From positions 1 to 14,608 of the forward strand of contig JAGRLQ010000043.1 in the NCBI GenBank assembly GCA_020441735.1: 14,608 nucleotides of DNA, given 5' to 3'. Origin of the DNA: Nitratireductor sp. Lineage in GTDB: Bacteria > Pseudomonadota > Alphaproteobacteria > Rhizobiales > Rhizobiaceae. The notes beneath the pieces are model-generated. The model was not told where the DNA came from and did no database searches. It worked only from the letters and a program-made list of their open reading frames with translations. The translations under genes were made by a program, and so were the position numbers. How positions within the stretch are numbered: the stretch's first letter is position 1; each line of letters begins with the position of its first letter. This document shows positions 7,225 to 14,300 of this stretch, piece after piece.

Positions 7225-8010
7225 GTGGATCAGCAAAACACCAGAATGGTGCCTGCAGTTGAACGTGCCACACGCATCCTCGACTACGTGGCGCGCAATC
7301 GCAGTCATCCCACCTTGTCGGAGCTGTCGCGGGAACTGCAACTGGCGAAAAGCACGACCCACACCTTGTGCCAGACCCTTGTGGAACTCAATCTCCTGAT
7401 CCGGCGATCTGACCAGACCTATCAGCTCGGACCACATCTGATGCGCTGGTCGAATGCCTTTGCACGGCAATCGGACGTCGCGACCGAATTCTCCTCGATC
7501 TGGGACACCGAAACCGAGATGCCGGGCGCAACCATCACGCTGACGGTATTTGATGGTTCAGACGTGATATACATCGCGGCCCGGAACTCGGAGGTGAGCC
7601 ATTCGCTCGTGGATTTTCGTGCCGGCATGCGGCTTCCCGCAGCCTTTACCGCCACCGGCAAATCCTTTCTCAGCTACATGAACGACTTCGAGGTCAAACG
7701 GCTCTATGAAGACGGATTGCCGGAGCCGCGGACGAAACACAGCGTCCAGTCTGTCGAACAACTGCTTGGAGAATTATCCGAGATTCGCAAGCGCGGTTAT
7801 TCCATCGACAATCAGCAGGTTGCCGAAGGCATCGTCTGTTTTGGCGCATCCGTGCTCGACTCCCGCAACACCCCCATCGCCGGGGTCGCTGTCAGCCTGC
7901 TGATTGAGGATGTGACGGAGGAAAGCCGCAACAGGATCATCGAAACCATCAAGCGCATAGCCTCGCGCCTTTCGGTGCGGATGGGCGCCGACCTGGATTT
8001 CCAGCGCTGA
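7225..8010 (+). CDS. IclR family transcriptional regulator
   Basis: 261 aa. An N-terminal winged helix-turn-helix spans about residues 9-70 (PAVERATRILDYV; LSELSRELQLAKSTTHTLCQTL as the HTH). The C-terminal IclR effector domain spans about 75-255, with the family-typical TATGKSFLSYM (143-151 region) and EGIVCFGASVLD (201-212). The family binds small carboxylic or aromatic effectors and represses or activates neighbouring catabolic genes. GTG at 7225 is preceded by GGGAGAA seven bases upstream, so this start is well supported. It is divergent from the alcohol dehydrogenase operon and 105 bp upstream of the ComDE-like genes on the same strand. It probably controls both arms, and a palindrome in the divergent region is the likely target. 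Confidence 0.94.
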   Translation: MDQQNTRMVPAVERATRILDYVARNRSHPTLSELSRELQLAKSTTHTLCQTLVELNLLIRRSDQTYQLGPHLMRWSNAFARQSDVATEFSSIWDTETEMPGATITLTVFDGSDVIYIAARNSEVSHSLVDFRAGMRLPAAFTATGKSFLSYMNDFEVKRLYEDGLPEPRTKHSVQSVEQLLGELSEIRKRGYSIDNQQVAEGIVCFGASVLDSRNTPIAGVAVSLLIEDVTEESRNRIIETIKRIASRLSVRMGADLDFQR

Positions 8011-8115
8011 GCCTGATCGGCGCGCTTGCCCTGCCACTGCAATCGTTTAAGGATGCTCCGGATGTTTGCCTGCTAATTTCGGCACGCATGGCAGGTGGGT
8101 TTCTGGAGGGGCCAC

Positions 8116-8631
8116 ATGACTAAAACCAGTCCCGATGTTAGCGTGAGGATCGTCGAAAGCCTTGCAGCAAACCATGTGGAATTCATCACTACGGTCCCCT
8201 GCAAGCAGTTGGCGGGCGTCATCGATCTTGTCGACAAGGATGATCGTTTCCGCCATGTCCCCTCCAACAAGGAAGATGAGGGCATGGGCCTTTGTGCCGG
8301 CGCCTGGCTGGGTGGAAAACGGCCCGCCATCATCATGCAGAACACGGCAATCGGCGTAACCATCAATGCGCTCGCCACGCTGATCCAGTATTACCACATC
8401 CCCCTTCCCATGCTGATCAGCTATCGCGGCGAGGTTGGCGAGAAGGTCGCCTGCCAGGTGGAGATGGCTTTGCACACCAAGGCGCTACTGCAGGAGCTTG
8501 CCATTCCCACCTACCACTTTCACCAGCAGCAGGACACTGACGAACTCAATGGCATCCTCAATCACTGCTTCATGGCAAAGAAGCCGGTCGCTGTGCTGAT
8601 GGACGCAGGTTTCTGGAGTGCTGCCCGATGA
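8116..8631 (+). CDS. comD: ThDP-dependent decarboxylase alpha subunit, sulfopyruvate decarboxylase ComD-like
   Basis: 171 aa, the usual size of the separate Pyr-domain (alpha) subunit of archaeal sulfopyruvate decarboxylase. ComD-like landmarks from memory are TTVPCKQL (25-32), the NKEDEGMGLCAGAWLGGK block (51-68) whose Glu55 region would activate the thiamin ring, IIMQNTAIG (72-80), and the ISYRGEVGEK segment (101-110). With the beta subunit it would decarboxylate a short 2-oxoacid carrying an anionic head group, such as 3-sulfopyruvate to sulfoacetaldehyde. Phosphonopyruvate decarboxylase is related but normally one fused chain. ATG 8116 is chosen because GGAGGGG lies about 5 bases upstream; the in-frame GTG at 8095 lacks such a site. 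The stop overlaps the next start (ATGA), so subunits are co-translated. True substrate is unproven. Confidence 0.85.
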   Translation: MTKTSPDVSVRIVESLAANHVEFITTVPCKQLAGVIDLVDKDDRFRHVPSNKEDEGMGLCAGAWLGGKRPAIIMQNTAIGVTINALATLIQYYHIPLPMLISYRGEVGEKVACQVEMALHTKALLQELAIPTYHFHQQQDTDELNGILNHCFMAKKPVAVLMDAGFWSAAR

Positions 8632-9191
8632 TCCGCTCCGAAGTCATTCAATCGATTGCACCGGTAATCCGCGACCATCTCGTCGTCTGCAACATCGGCC
8701 TGCCCTCCCAGGAACTGTTCATGCATGACGACCAGCCGTCGAATTTCTACATGCTCGGCACGATGGGGCTGGCTTCCTCCATCGGGCTGGGCCTGGCGCT
8801 GAGCCAGAAGGCAAAGGTTGTCGCTATCGATGGCGATGGCTCGATACTGACCAATCTCGGCACCCTGCCAACCATCGCCAACAACCCGGCGGACAATTTC
8901 GTTTTGCTGATTATCGACAATGGAAGCTATGGCTCGACCGGCGATCAGCCAACCTATGCAGGCCGCAAGACATCGCTGGCGAAAGTCGCCGAAGCCTGCG
9001 GCTGCGAGAACGTCTTCGAGTGCCCGGCAGAGGAAACGGCCAAAGTGCTTGAGCAGGCACTGGGCTCGGATCGCATGACTATCATTGTCAGCAAGTGCAA
9101 GTCGGGCAACGTGCCCGTGGACGTTATCGAACTCGACCCGGTCGTCATCGCCCACCGCTTCCGCGAGGAAGTCGCCCGCCGCAATAGCTAG
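8628..9191 (+). CDS. comE: ThDP-dependent decarboxylase beta subunit, sulfopyruvate decarboxylase ComE-like
   Basis: 187 aa, a stand-alone PP (ThDP-pyrophosphate/Mg) domain. The ThDP motif begins IDGDGSILTNLG (67-78) and ends about 28 residues later at IIDNGSYGSTG (95-105). NIGLPSQEL (22-30) and FYMLGTMGLASSIGLGLAL (40-58) are strong ComE/phosphonopyruvate decarboxylase C-half signatures. PVVIAHRF near the C-terminus also resembles the archaeal ComE end. It pairs with the preceding alpha subunit, with which it shares ATGA. ComDE was first known from coenzyme M biosynthesis in methanogens; in bacteria the same enzyme functions in sulfolactate and dihydroxypropanesulfonate breakdown. No coenzyme M or sulfite-releasing genes are in the window, so the pathway is inferred. 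Confidence 0.87.
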   Translation: MIRSEVIQSIAPVIRDHLVVCNIGLPSQELFMHDDQPSNFYMLGTMGLASSIGLGLALSQKAKVVAIDGDGSILTNLGTLPTIANNPADNFVLLIIDNGSYGSTGDQPTYAGRKTSLAKVAEACGCENVFECPAEETAKVLEQALGSDRMTIIVSKCKSGNVPVDVIELDPVVIAHRFREEVARRNS

Positions 9192-9192
9192 G

Positions 9193-9212
9193 ATCAAGCT
9201 TCAAAGCTTGAT
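9193..9212. repeat. Inverted repeat at the convergent comE/GNAT junction
   Basis: ATCAAGCTT and AAGCTTGAT are perfect 9-bp arms separated by only CA. The repeat starts two bases after the comE stop and covers the last codons of the convergent acetyltransferase gene. As RNA it would form a tight hairpin with a loop of about four bases, with no T tract on either side. It may slow or end transcription from both directions; this is inference. Confidence 0.4.
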
Positions 9213-9647
9213 GTCGTAGGTGACCCAGCGGGTTTTCTCTGCAACGCGGTCATAGAGCCCCCGTGCCCGGTAATTGTCTTCCGCGGTGATCCACCGGATT
9301 ACTGTCCAGCCGCGTTTTGCTGCTTCCGCCTTCACCGCATCGATAAGCGCTTCCGCCGCGCCCGAGCCACGCGCTGCCGGATCGACAAACAGGTCATCGA
9401 GAAAACCGCCCGTTGCCGCCGCCAGCGGACGAGCGAAGGCGCGGTAGTGGGCAAGGCCGATCAGCCGGCCATCGGAGTCTTCGGCCACAAGACCCTCGAC
9501 TTCATGACCCGGATCAAACAGCCATTTCCATACGCGGGCACGCATCTCGGCACTCTGCTCGGTTTCATAGAACACGGCATAGCCCTGATAGAGTTCTTCC
9601 CATCGGTCGCGATCGCCTTCCGCAACAGCCCGTGTCGTTATCTGCAT
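9201..9647 (-). CDS. GNAT family N-acetyltransferase
   Basis: 148 aa from ATG 9647. The acetyl-CoA-binding core is visible at about 80-110: LFVDPAARGSGAAEALI (86-102), where RGSGAA fits the Arg/Gln-x-x-Gly-x-Gly/Ala pyrophosphate loop. NYRARGLYDRV near the C-terminus is the usual GNAT motif-B helix. The substrate cannot be told; the family acetylates amines in metabolites, antibiotics or proteins. An in-frame ATG at 9668 would give ATGA overlap with the upstream acetyltransferase but has no Shine-Dalgarno. AGGGAGGG lies shortly upstream of ATG 9647, so the shorter start is preferred. It follows the other GNAT gene closely and is convergent with comE. Confidence 0.88.
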   Translation of the reverse strand: MQITTRAVAEGDRDRWEELYQGYAVFYETEQSAEMRARVWKWLFDPGHEVEGLVAEDSDGRLIGLAHYRAFARPLAAATGGFLDDLFVDPAARGSGAAEALIDAVKAEAAKRGWTVIRWITAEDNYRARGLYDRVAEKTRWVTYDIKL

Positions 9648-9664
9648 TACCCTACCCTCCCTGG

Positions 9665-10351
9665 TCATTGCCCGTATGCGGCGCGGAAAGTTTCCAGCCG
9701 TTGACGCTGCTGCCCATCCGCTTCGAAGTTTTCCGGACTGAGCCAGGCTTCATAGGCTTTCTCCAGCGCCGGCCATTCCTTGTCGATGATGGAAAACCAG
9801 GCCGTGTCGCGATTCAACCCCTTGACGATCAGGTGCTGTCGGAAAACGCCTTCGAACGTGAAACCGAAACGCAGCGCCGCCCGTTTCGAGGGCTCGTTGT
9901 CATTGTTGCACTTCCACTCGAAGCGCCGGTAGCCGAGATCTGCGAACGCATGGCGCATGAAGAGATAAAGCGCCTCGGTCGCTGCCTGCCTGCGCGCAAT
10001 CAGCGGCCCCCAGTAGATGTTGCCGATTTCGATCACGCCGTTCTGCGTGTCGATCCGCATGAAAGTCTGACGGCCCGCGACCTTGCCGCTCGCCTTGTCG
10101 ATCACGGCAAAGTAGAGCGGATCCTCGCTCGCGACGGATTTTTCGACCCATGCCATGAAGGCGGTTTCTTCTGATACCGGGTTTTCCGCCAGCCAGCGGA
10201 ATTTATCCTCTGCGTCTGCAACCTGGGAAGCTTCAAAAAGCTCCCTGCCATGCCGAACAGCATCAAGCGGTTCCAGCCGCACATACCGACCGTCCAGCAC
10301 CACGCGCCCGGGCTTCTCCCGCGGGGTCCAGCCGCTCATGTCTTCCGCCAT
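9665..10351 (-). CDS. RimJ/RimL-type GNAT N-acetyltransferase
   Basis: 228 aa from ATG 10351. The sequence carries the RimJ/RimL-like GNAT pattern: RYVRLEPLD near the N-terminus, the IYWGPLIARRQAATEALYL block as the acetyl-CoA helix, then YRRFEWKCNNDNEPSKRAALRFGFTFEG. The last block is the motif-B region in which a new side chain is read as a late-evolved subfamily signature. In this subfamily the classical RGxGxA loop is replaced by ARRQAATEA, which I recall as normal for it. Start choice: GGAGA lies about 8 bases before ATG 10351; the longer frame from 10390 adds 13 residues without a clear ribosome site. The substrate is unknown. It lies 91 bp after the DUF1513 gene in the same direction and is followed directly by a second GNAT gene. 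Confidence 0.87.
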   Translation of the reverse strand: MAEDMSGWTPREKPGRVVLDGRYVRLEPLDAVRHGRELFEASQVADAEDKFRWLAENPVSEETAFMAWVEKSVASEDPLYFAVIDKASGKVAGRQTFMRIDTQNGVIEIGNIYWGPLIARRQAATEALYLFMRHAFADLGYRRFEWKCNNDNEPSKRAALRFGFTFEGVFRQHLIVKGLNRDTAWFSIIDKEWPALEKAYEAWLSPENFEADGQQRQRLETFRAAYGQ

Positions 10352-10442
10352 GCCATGTCTCCGTTCCGGCAACTGGCGATGCATAGACAACAGGGCAGGG
10401 CCGGAAAAGAGCCAGTAGCCGCAATTGACGTGTGGCAGCAGG

Positions 10443-11540
10443 CTATGAGATGTCGCAGCGGATCAGGTGATTGTCCCAGTGAAGCGGATGGCGGCTTTCG
10501 CCGAACCGGCCGTCCTCGTTGGAGGAAACAAATACCGTGTTCCCCGCCCCACCGCCTGCACTATAAAGGCCGGAAGTGCGGCGCAATTCCTGTTCGCTGA
10601 TGACAGCGCCGGTTTCGGTATCGAGCACCAAGACACCGCCACCCCTTGGGCTGGAAAACCCGGCAAGCCGGCCCTCGCCGGCGATGGCGACCGCGCCCAC
10701 ATAGCCCGACAACAGACGCCGGGCGTGAGCCGGCAATTCTATTGTGTTGGTCTCGCCGTCTTGTCCCATGCGATAGACAGGCGATGGTGCATTGGCCGGA
10801 TCACCCTCGAACTGGCCGCCGATCCACAATGAACCGTCCCCCGCATGCACCATGTGGCGCAGGGACATGCGCCGGTGCGCGGGCGGCAGAGCATGTTTGG
10901 CGAGCAAATCGCCGGTGCGGCTATCAACCAGAACGATGGAGGATTCCATTTCCGCCAGATTGAGCTTCTGGCGGCCAGAATCGGGATGGGTGCGGATGCC
11001 GCCATTGGCAATGGCGAGCGTTCGATTATCCCGCATCAGGATCATCTCATGCGGCCCGATACCTTGGCTGTCGAATTCGCCGATGCGGCGATAGCCAGCG
11101 TCAGCTTCGTAGATACCGATCTTCCCCTGCCCTGCCTCGAAGTCGTTTTCCGTCGCATAAAGCAATTGCCCGTCTGCGGAAAAGACCCCGTGCCCGTAGA
11201 AATGCCGTCCCTCCGGAGCATGGAACACGACCGGCTCGCGCTTGTTGGCGGGATCGAGTGCAACGGCAAAGTTGCCGGGCCTGCGGGCGAAGGCGATCGC
11301 CTGACCATGCTGCGGCGACCAGGCAAATCCGTGCGCGCGGGCGGGCATGGCGTGGCGGTAAATCAAACGCCCCTTTTCATCCAGGATCGCAAAACCGTAT
11401 TGCCGGTTGCTATCCATGAACGCTGAAACAAAGAGCGAAGATGCCCCGGCAAGCTGTCCGGCCTGCGCGGGATGCAGCGATGTCAGGAACGCTGCCCCGG
11501 CGCCGCTGAGGAAGGTTCTGCGATCGATTTCGCAGCCCAT
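10443..11540 (-). CDS. DUF1513 domain protein, Tat-exported, propeller-like
   Basis: 365 aa. The N-terminus has a twin-arginine-type signal: DRRTFLSGAGAAFLTSL (6-22) followed by an AQA-like cleavage region near 25-28. The mature part is a DUF1513 protein with recurring blade-like segments (for example FAWSPQHGQAIAFARR, GVFSADGQLLYATEND, MILMRDNRTLAIANGG, GDGSLWIGG), consistent with a seven-bladed beta-propeller in the periplasm. The molecular role of the family is not established. It recurs at the end of imelysin/di-haem oxidoreductase loci, which points to periplasmic iron or redox handling. Its ATG shares one base with the imelysin stop (TGATG), so translation is coupled. Tat export would suit a protein folding with or around a cofactor before export (inference). 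Confidence 0.87.
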   Translation of the reverse strand: MGCEIDRRTFLSGAGAAFLTSLHPAQAGQLAGASSLFVSAFMDSNRQYGFAILDEKGRLIYRHAMPARAHGFAWSPQHGQAIAFARRPGNFAVALDPANKREPVVFHAPEGRHFYGHGVFSADGQLLYATENDFEAGQGKIGIYEADAGYRRIGEFDSQGIGPHEMILMRDNRTLAIANGGIRTHPDSGRQKLNLAEMESSIVLVDSRTGDLLAKHALPPAHRRMSLRHMVHAGDGSLWIGGQFEGDPANAPSPVYRMGQDGETNTIELPAHARRLLSGYVGAVAIAGEGRLAGFSSPRGGGVLVLDTETGAVISEQELRRTSGLYSAGGGAGNTVFVSSNEDGRFGESRHPLHWDNHLIRCDIS

Positions 11541-12631
11541 CAGTCACCGTCCCCGAAGGAGAAACCGGCGGCAAGACCTGCCGCCGGTGCAAACTCATCG
11601 TTCAGCCGGGCTATAATGTTGGAGATCGCATATTTGAGATATTCGAGACGTTTGCGGCTTTTGCCATCGGCCACGAGCGCTTCGGGCCCGACGTTGAATT
11701 CACGCGCGGTACTGAGCGCCAGTTGAAACTCGAGCCGAACCTGATCTGCCAGAAAGGCACCCTCTTGCGGCAGCGCACGCTCGATGCCGCTTTGCTCGAA
11801 CAATTGCAGGCACCCTTCAAGATTGGCCGCGATCGAGGCAAGGGTAAGCCCGGAACGCCGGTAGAGCGCCGAGCGGGGCCGGTCGCGGCTGTCACCGCCG
11901 CGCAGAAAATACCCGATCCGAACATCCCGCACCGCTTCAAGCCCGTGAATGATCGTGCCGATCACCAGACTGAGCGCTTCGATGTCGTCCCGGTAGAGCG
12001 GGTTCTCCGGCGATGGCGCCAGAAATGCCCTGGTCAGCGGCGTTTCCGCCTGCCAGCCTGCCGCCAGTTCATCCGCTATCCCATGAAGGTTTTCCGCAAT
12101 CGCCAGCGCATAACGGCAAGCAAAGGAATTGGCCTGCGCCGAGGAAAGCGCTTCACTGCCCTTGCCGAACAGAACAAACTCGTAAGCACCCAGACCCTGC
12201 ATGGCGACGCTGAGTTCTGCCAACTTCGCTGCATCCGTCACAGCCTCATCCTGCTGTGCAAGTGCCCGCTGGACCTGTTTCAGCCCCGTGCTCTTGCGGT
12301 CTGGATAGAACAGAACGCGCTCCAGCCGGTTTTCTCCCATCGATGGCCCGACACGCAGCCATTCGATTTTTGCCCATGAAAGCGCCGTCGATCCGAAGGT
12401 GGCACGCGCGGAAGCCAGACTGCCCGCCGACGGTGTTTCACAAAGAGCCTGCGTCACTTTTTCCAGCTTCAGGGTATTTTCCGAAAATTCCCCATAGGAC
12501 GGAACGATGTAACCCGACCAGCTGTCATGCAGGATTTCTCCGACCTTCTCCACCGCGCCAGCATTGGCTGCAGGAAGCAATAGAAACGCCAGAACGAGCA
12601 GACGAAACCGGCTGAAAAACCACGCCATCAA
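11540..12631 (-). CDS. Imelysin family protein (periplasmic, iron-associated)
   Basis: 363 aa. A Sec signal peptide is clear: Arg9-Arg/hydrophobic stretch (10-20) and cleavage near AANA-GA (21-26). The rest is helical and matches the imelysin/ICMP-like two-bundle fold (DSWSGYIVPSYGEF, WAKIEWLRVGPS, LPLYRDDIEAL-like segments, and the duplicated FEQSGIERALP region). The family GxHxxE signature appears as GLGAYE (146-151), with the His replaced by Gly but the Glu kept. Family members are iron-regulated and sit in the periplasm or at the outer membrane; the peptidase idea is no longer favoured and iron binding or transfer is proposed. The ATG at 12629-12631 overlaps the stop of the di-haem oxidoreductase (ATGA). 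A second ATG follows immediately. Confidence 0.88.
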   Translation of the reverse strand: MMAWFFSRFRLLVLAFLLLPAANAGAVEKVGEILHDSWSGYIVPSYGEFSENTLKLEKVTQALCETPSAGSLASARATFGSTALSWAKIEWLRVGPSMGENRLERVLFYPDRKSTGLKQVQRALAQQDEAVTDAAKLAELSVAMQGLGAYEFVLFGKGSEALSSAQANSFACRYALAIAENLHGIADELAAGWQAETPLTRAFLAPSPENPLYRDDIEALSLVIGTIIHGLEAVRDVRIGYFLRGGDSRDRPRSALYRRSGLTLASIAANLEGCLQLFEQSGIERALPQEGAFLADQVRLEFQLALSTAREFNVGPEALVADGKSRKRLEYLKYAISNIIARLNDEFAPAAGLAAGFSFGDGD

Positions 12632-14283
12632 AGGCTCTCCAGAAAGGCGATCAGGGCGTCACGCTCTGCTTTCTCCAGCGCCATGAATCCGTTGCGGGCA
12701 TTCTCAGCTTCGCCCTCATGCCACAGGATTGCCTCGGTAAGGTTTCGCGCTCTGCCATCATGCAGGAAGAAGGTGTGACCGCTGACGATCTTCGTAAGGC
12801 CAACACCCCAGAGAGGCGGCGTGCGCCATTCTCGGCCATCGGCCAGGCCGACCTGCTGGCCATCGGCAAGCCCCTCGCCCATGTCATGCAGCAGAAAATC
12901 GGAATAAGGCCAGATCAGTTGAAACCGGTGCGCCTTGTTTTCGGCCTTCCGCGAAGTGACATATTTCGGGCGGTGGCAACCGGCACAACCCAGATCGTAA
13001 AACAGTTCCTTGCCGGCCAGCACCTTCGGGTCGCCGACATTGCGGCGGGCCGGAACGGCAAGATTCTCCGAATAGAAGGTCACTAGATCCAGGATGGGAT
13101 CGGGCGCTTCCGTTTCCCCAAGCTTCGCCTGCACGCCTGTCGGCATCGCAAGACAGTCGGCCTCGCCAGCAGTACAATCGCCATGGTGGCTGGGCACATC
13201 CGGTGTGGAGATGCCGATGTCACCGGCGAAAGCACCTGCAGATTGCTGCCGCACGGTGGCATTCTGCGCCTTCCACCCGAAACGGCCCGGCACGATCTCG
13301 CCCGTTTTCGGATGACGCACCAGCGCCAGACGGCCGGAAATCCCGTCGCCATCTTCATCCTTGGGATCCGCATTTGCTGCAAGATCAGCAGGGTGTATTG
13401 CCTGGATAAGCCCCATGCCGATCATCTGCGGTGCGACGCGCGGCGAAAGCGTCGTATCTGGATGCAGTTCCCCATAGGCCAGATCGGCAATCGAATAAGA
13501 TGGTTTTCTCAGTGTCACCACGCTGCCGTCGCCAAACGTGACGGGAACCTCTTCATAATTGATGACCATCCGCCCTTCGCCCTTCAGCCCGGGAACGGCT
13601 AGATCCTGCAACTGACCGCCATAGACGGGGTCGGGGAAGTTTGCCGCCTCAAGCGCAGCAATGGCATTTTGCTCTTCGCCGGATGTTGCCGTGCGGGCCA
13701 GCCGAAGGAACATCGAGGTCGCATCGCTGTCGCCTTCCGGCGGATGGCCCCGGCCATCCTTCAAATGGCAGCTCTGGCAGGCCCTGGCGTTGAACAGCGG
13801 GCCGAGTCCGTCGGAAGCCTTGGTCGAGGACGGCGAGGAAACCCACAGCTTGCGAAACAGCGCATTGCCAAGCTTGAAGGTCTCCTCCTCCTCAAATTCA
13901 AGGTTCTGGCTGAACTGCGAAAAGGCATCCCGGTTAATGAGTTTCGTCGAGGTTGCAGCCCCGCCCTGCATCGCTTCGAAACGTTCCGGCTTGCCGAAAT
14001 CCTGCGCTGGCGATGTGACACGCTCGACCCGTTTCCGGTCTTTCGCGTTGAGATCATCGCGCTGGTCCCAGACGGGAACATCCGCCGGGCCCGACATGCC
14101 CTCTCCCTGCCCGTCACTTCCCGCGGCAAAGGCCAGACTGCAAACCAGGGCAGCAACGATAGCCCCGGTCAGGCCCGGTCCGGCGCGGTGGCGCGCCTTC
14201 CAGGACGGCCCGTTTTCAGGACGTTTCAGATACTCGGCCGTCCACCTGAAACGAATGGCGATACTACTGGCAAGCAAGGACAT
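12628..14283 (-). CDS. Di-haem cytochrome c-type oxidoreductase (DHOR / thiol oxidoreductase family)
   Basis: 551 aa. Two haem c sites are visible, CQSCH (169-173) and CAGCH (433-437), the spacing expected for di-haem oxidoreductase proteins. A DEDGDGISGR segment (308-317) resembles a calcium loop. HDMGEGLADG and GHTFFLHDGRARNLTEAILWHEGEA are C-terminal family features. A hydrophobic export segment (about 37-54, ending SLAFAAG) is preceded by an unusually long ~35-residue basic n-region, so the true start may differ. ATG 14283 lacks a good ribosome site, lies 17 bp from the bacterioferritin stop, and no better in-frame start was found. The protein should be periplasmic and pass electrons, perhaps for iron redox cycling with the coupled imelysin and DUF1513 partners (inference from recurring gene order). 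Confidence 0.88.
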   Translation of the reverse strand: MSLLASSIAIRFRWTAEYLKRPENGPSWKARHRAGPGLTGAIVAALVCSLAFAAGSDGQGEGMSGPADVPVWDQRDDLNAKDRKRVERVTSPAQDFGKPERFEAMQGGAATSTKLINRDAFSQFSQNLEFEEEETFKLGNALFRKLWVSSPSSTKASDGLGPLFNARACQSCHLKDGRGHPPEGDSDATSMFLRLARTATSGEEQNAIAALEAANFPDPVYGGQLQDLAVPGLKGEGRMVINYEEVPVTFGDGSVVTLRKPSYSIADLAYGELHPDTTLSPRVAPQMIGMGLIQAIHPADLAANADPKDEDGDGISGRLALVRHPKTGEIVPGRFGWKAQNATVRQQSAGAFAGDIGISTPDVPSHHGDCTAGEADCLAMPTGVQAKLGETEAPDPILDLVTFYSENLAVPARRNVGDPKVLAGKELFYDLGCAGCHRPKYVTSRKAENKAHRFQLIWPYSDFLLHDMGEGLADGQQVGLADGREWRTPPLWGVGLTKIVSGHTFFLHDGRARNLTEAILWHEGEAENARNGFMALEKAERDALIAFLESL

Positions 14284-14300
14284 CGCAGCACCGGTTGCTG

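Noticed and set aside
9648..9668. ATGA-coupled upstream start for the shorter GNAT gene
   Set aside because: Attractive overlap with the preceding stop, but no Shine-Dalgarno; a strong AGGGAGGG precedes ATG 9647 instead. Not excluded.
9413..10174. 253-codon plus-strand open frame opposite the two GNAT genes
   Set aside because: Spans two recognisable minus-strand genes and has no domain of its own.
10845..11426. 193-codon plus-strand open frame opposite the DUF1513 gene
   Set aside because: Shadow of a well-supported minus-strand gene with Tat signal and propeller-like repeats.
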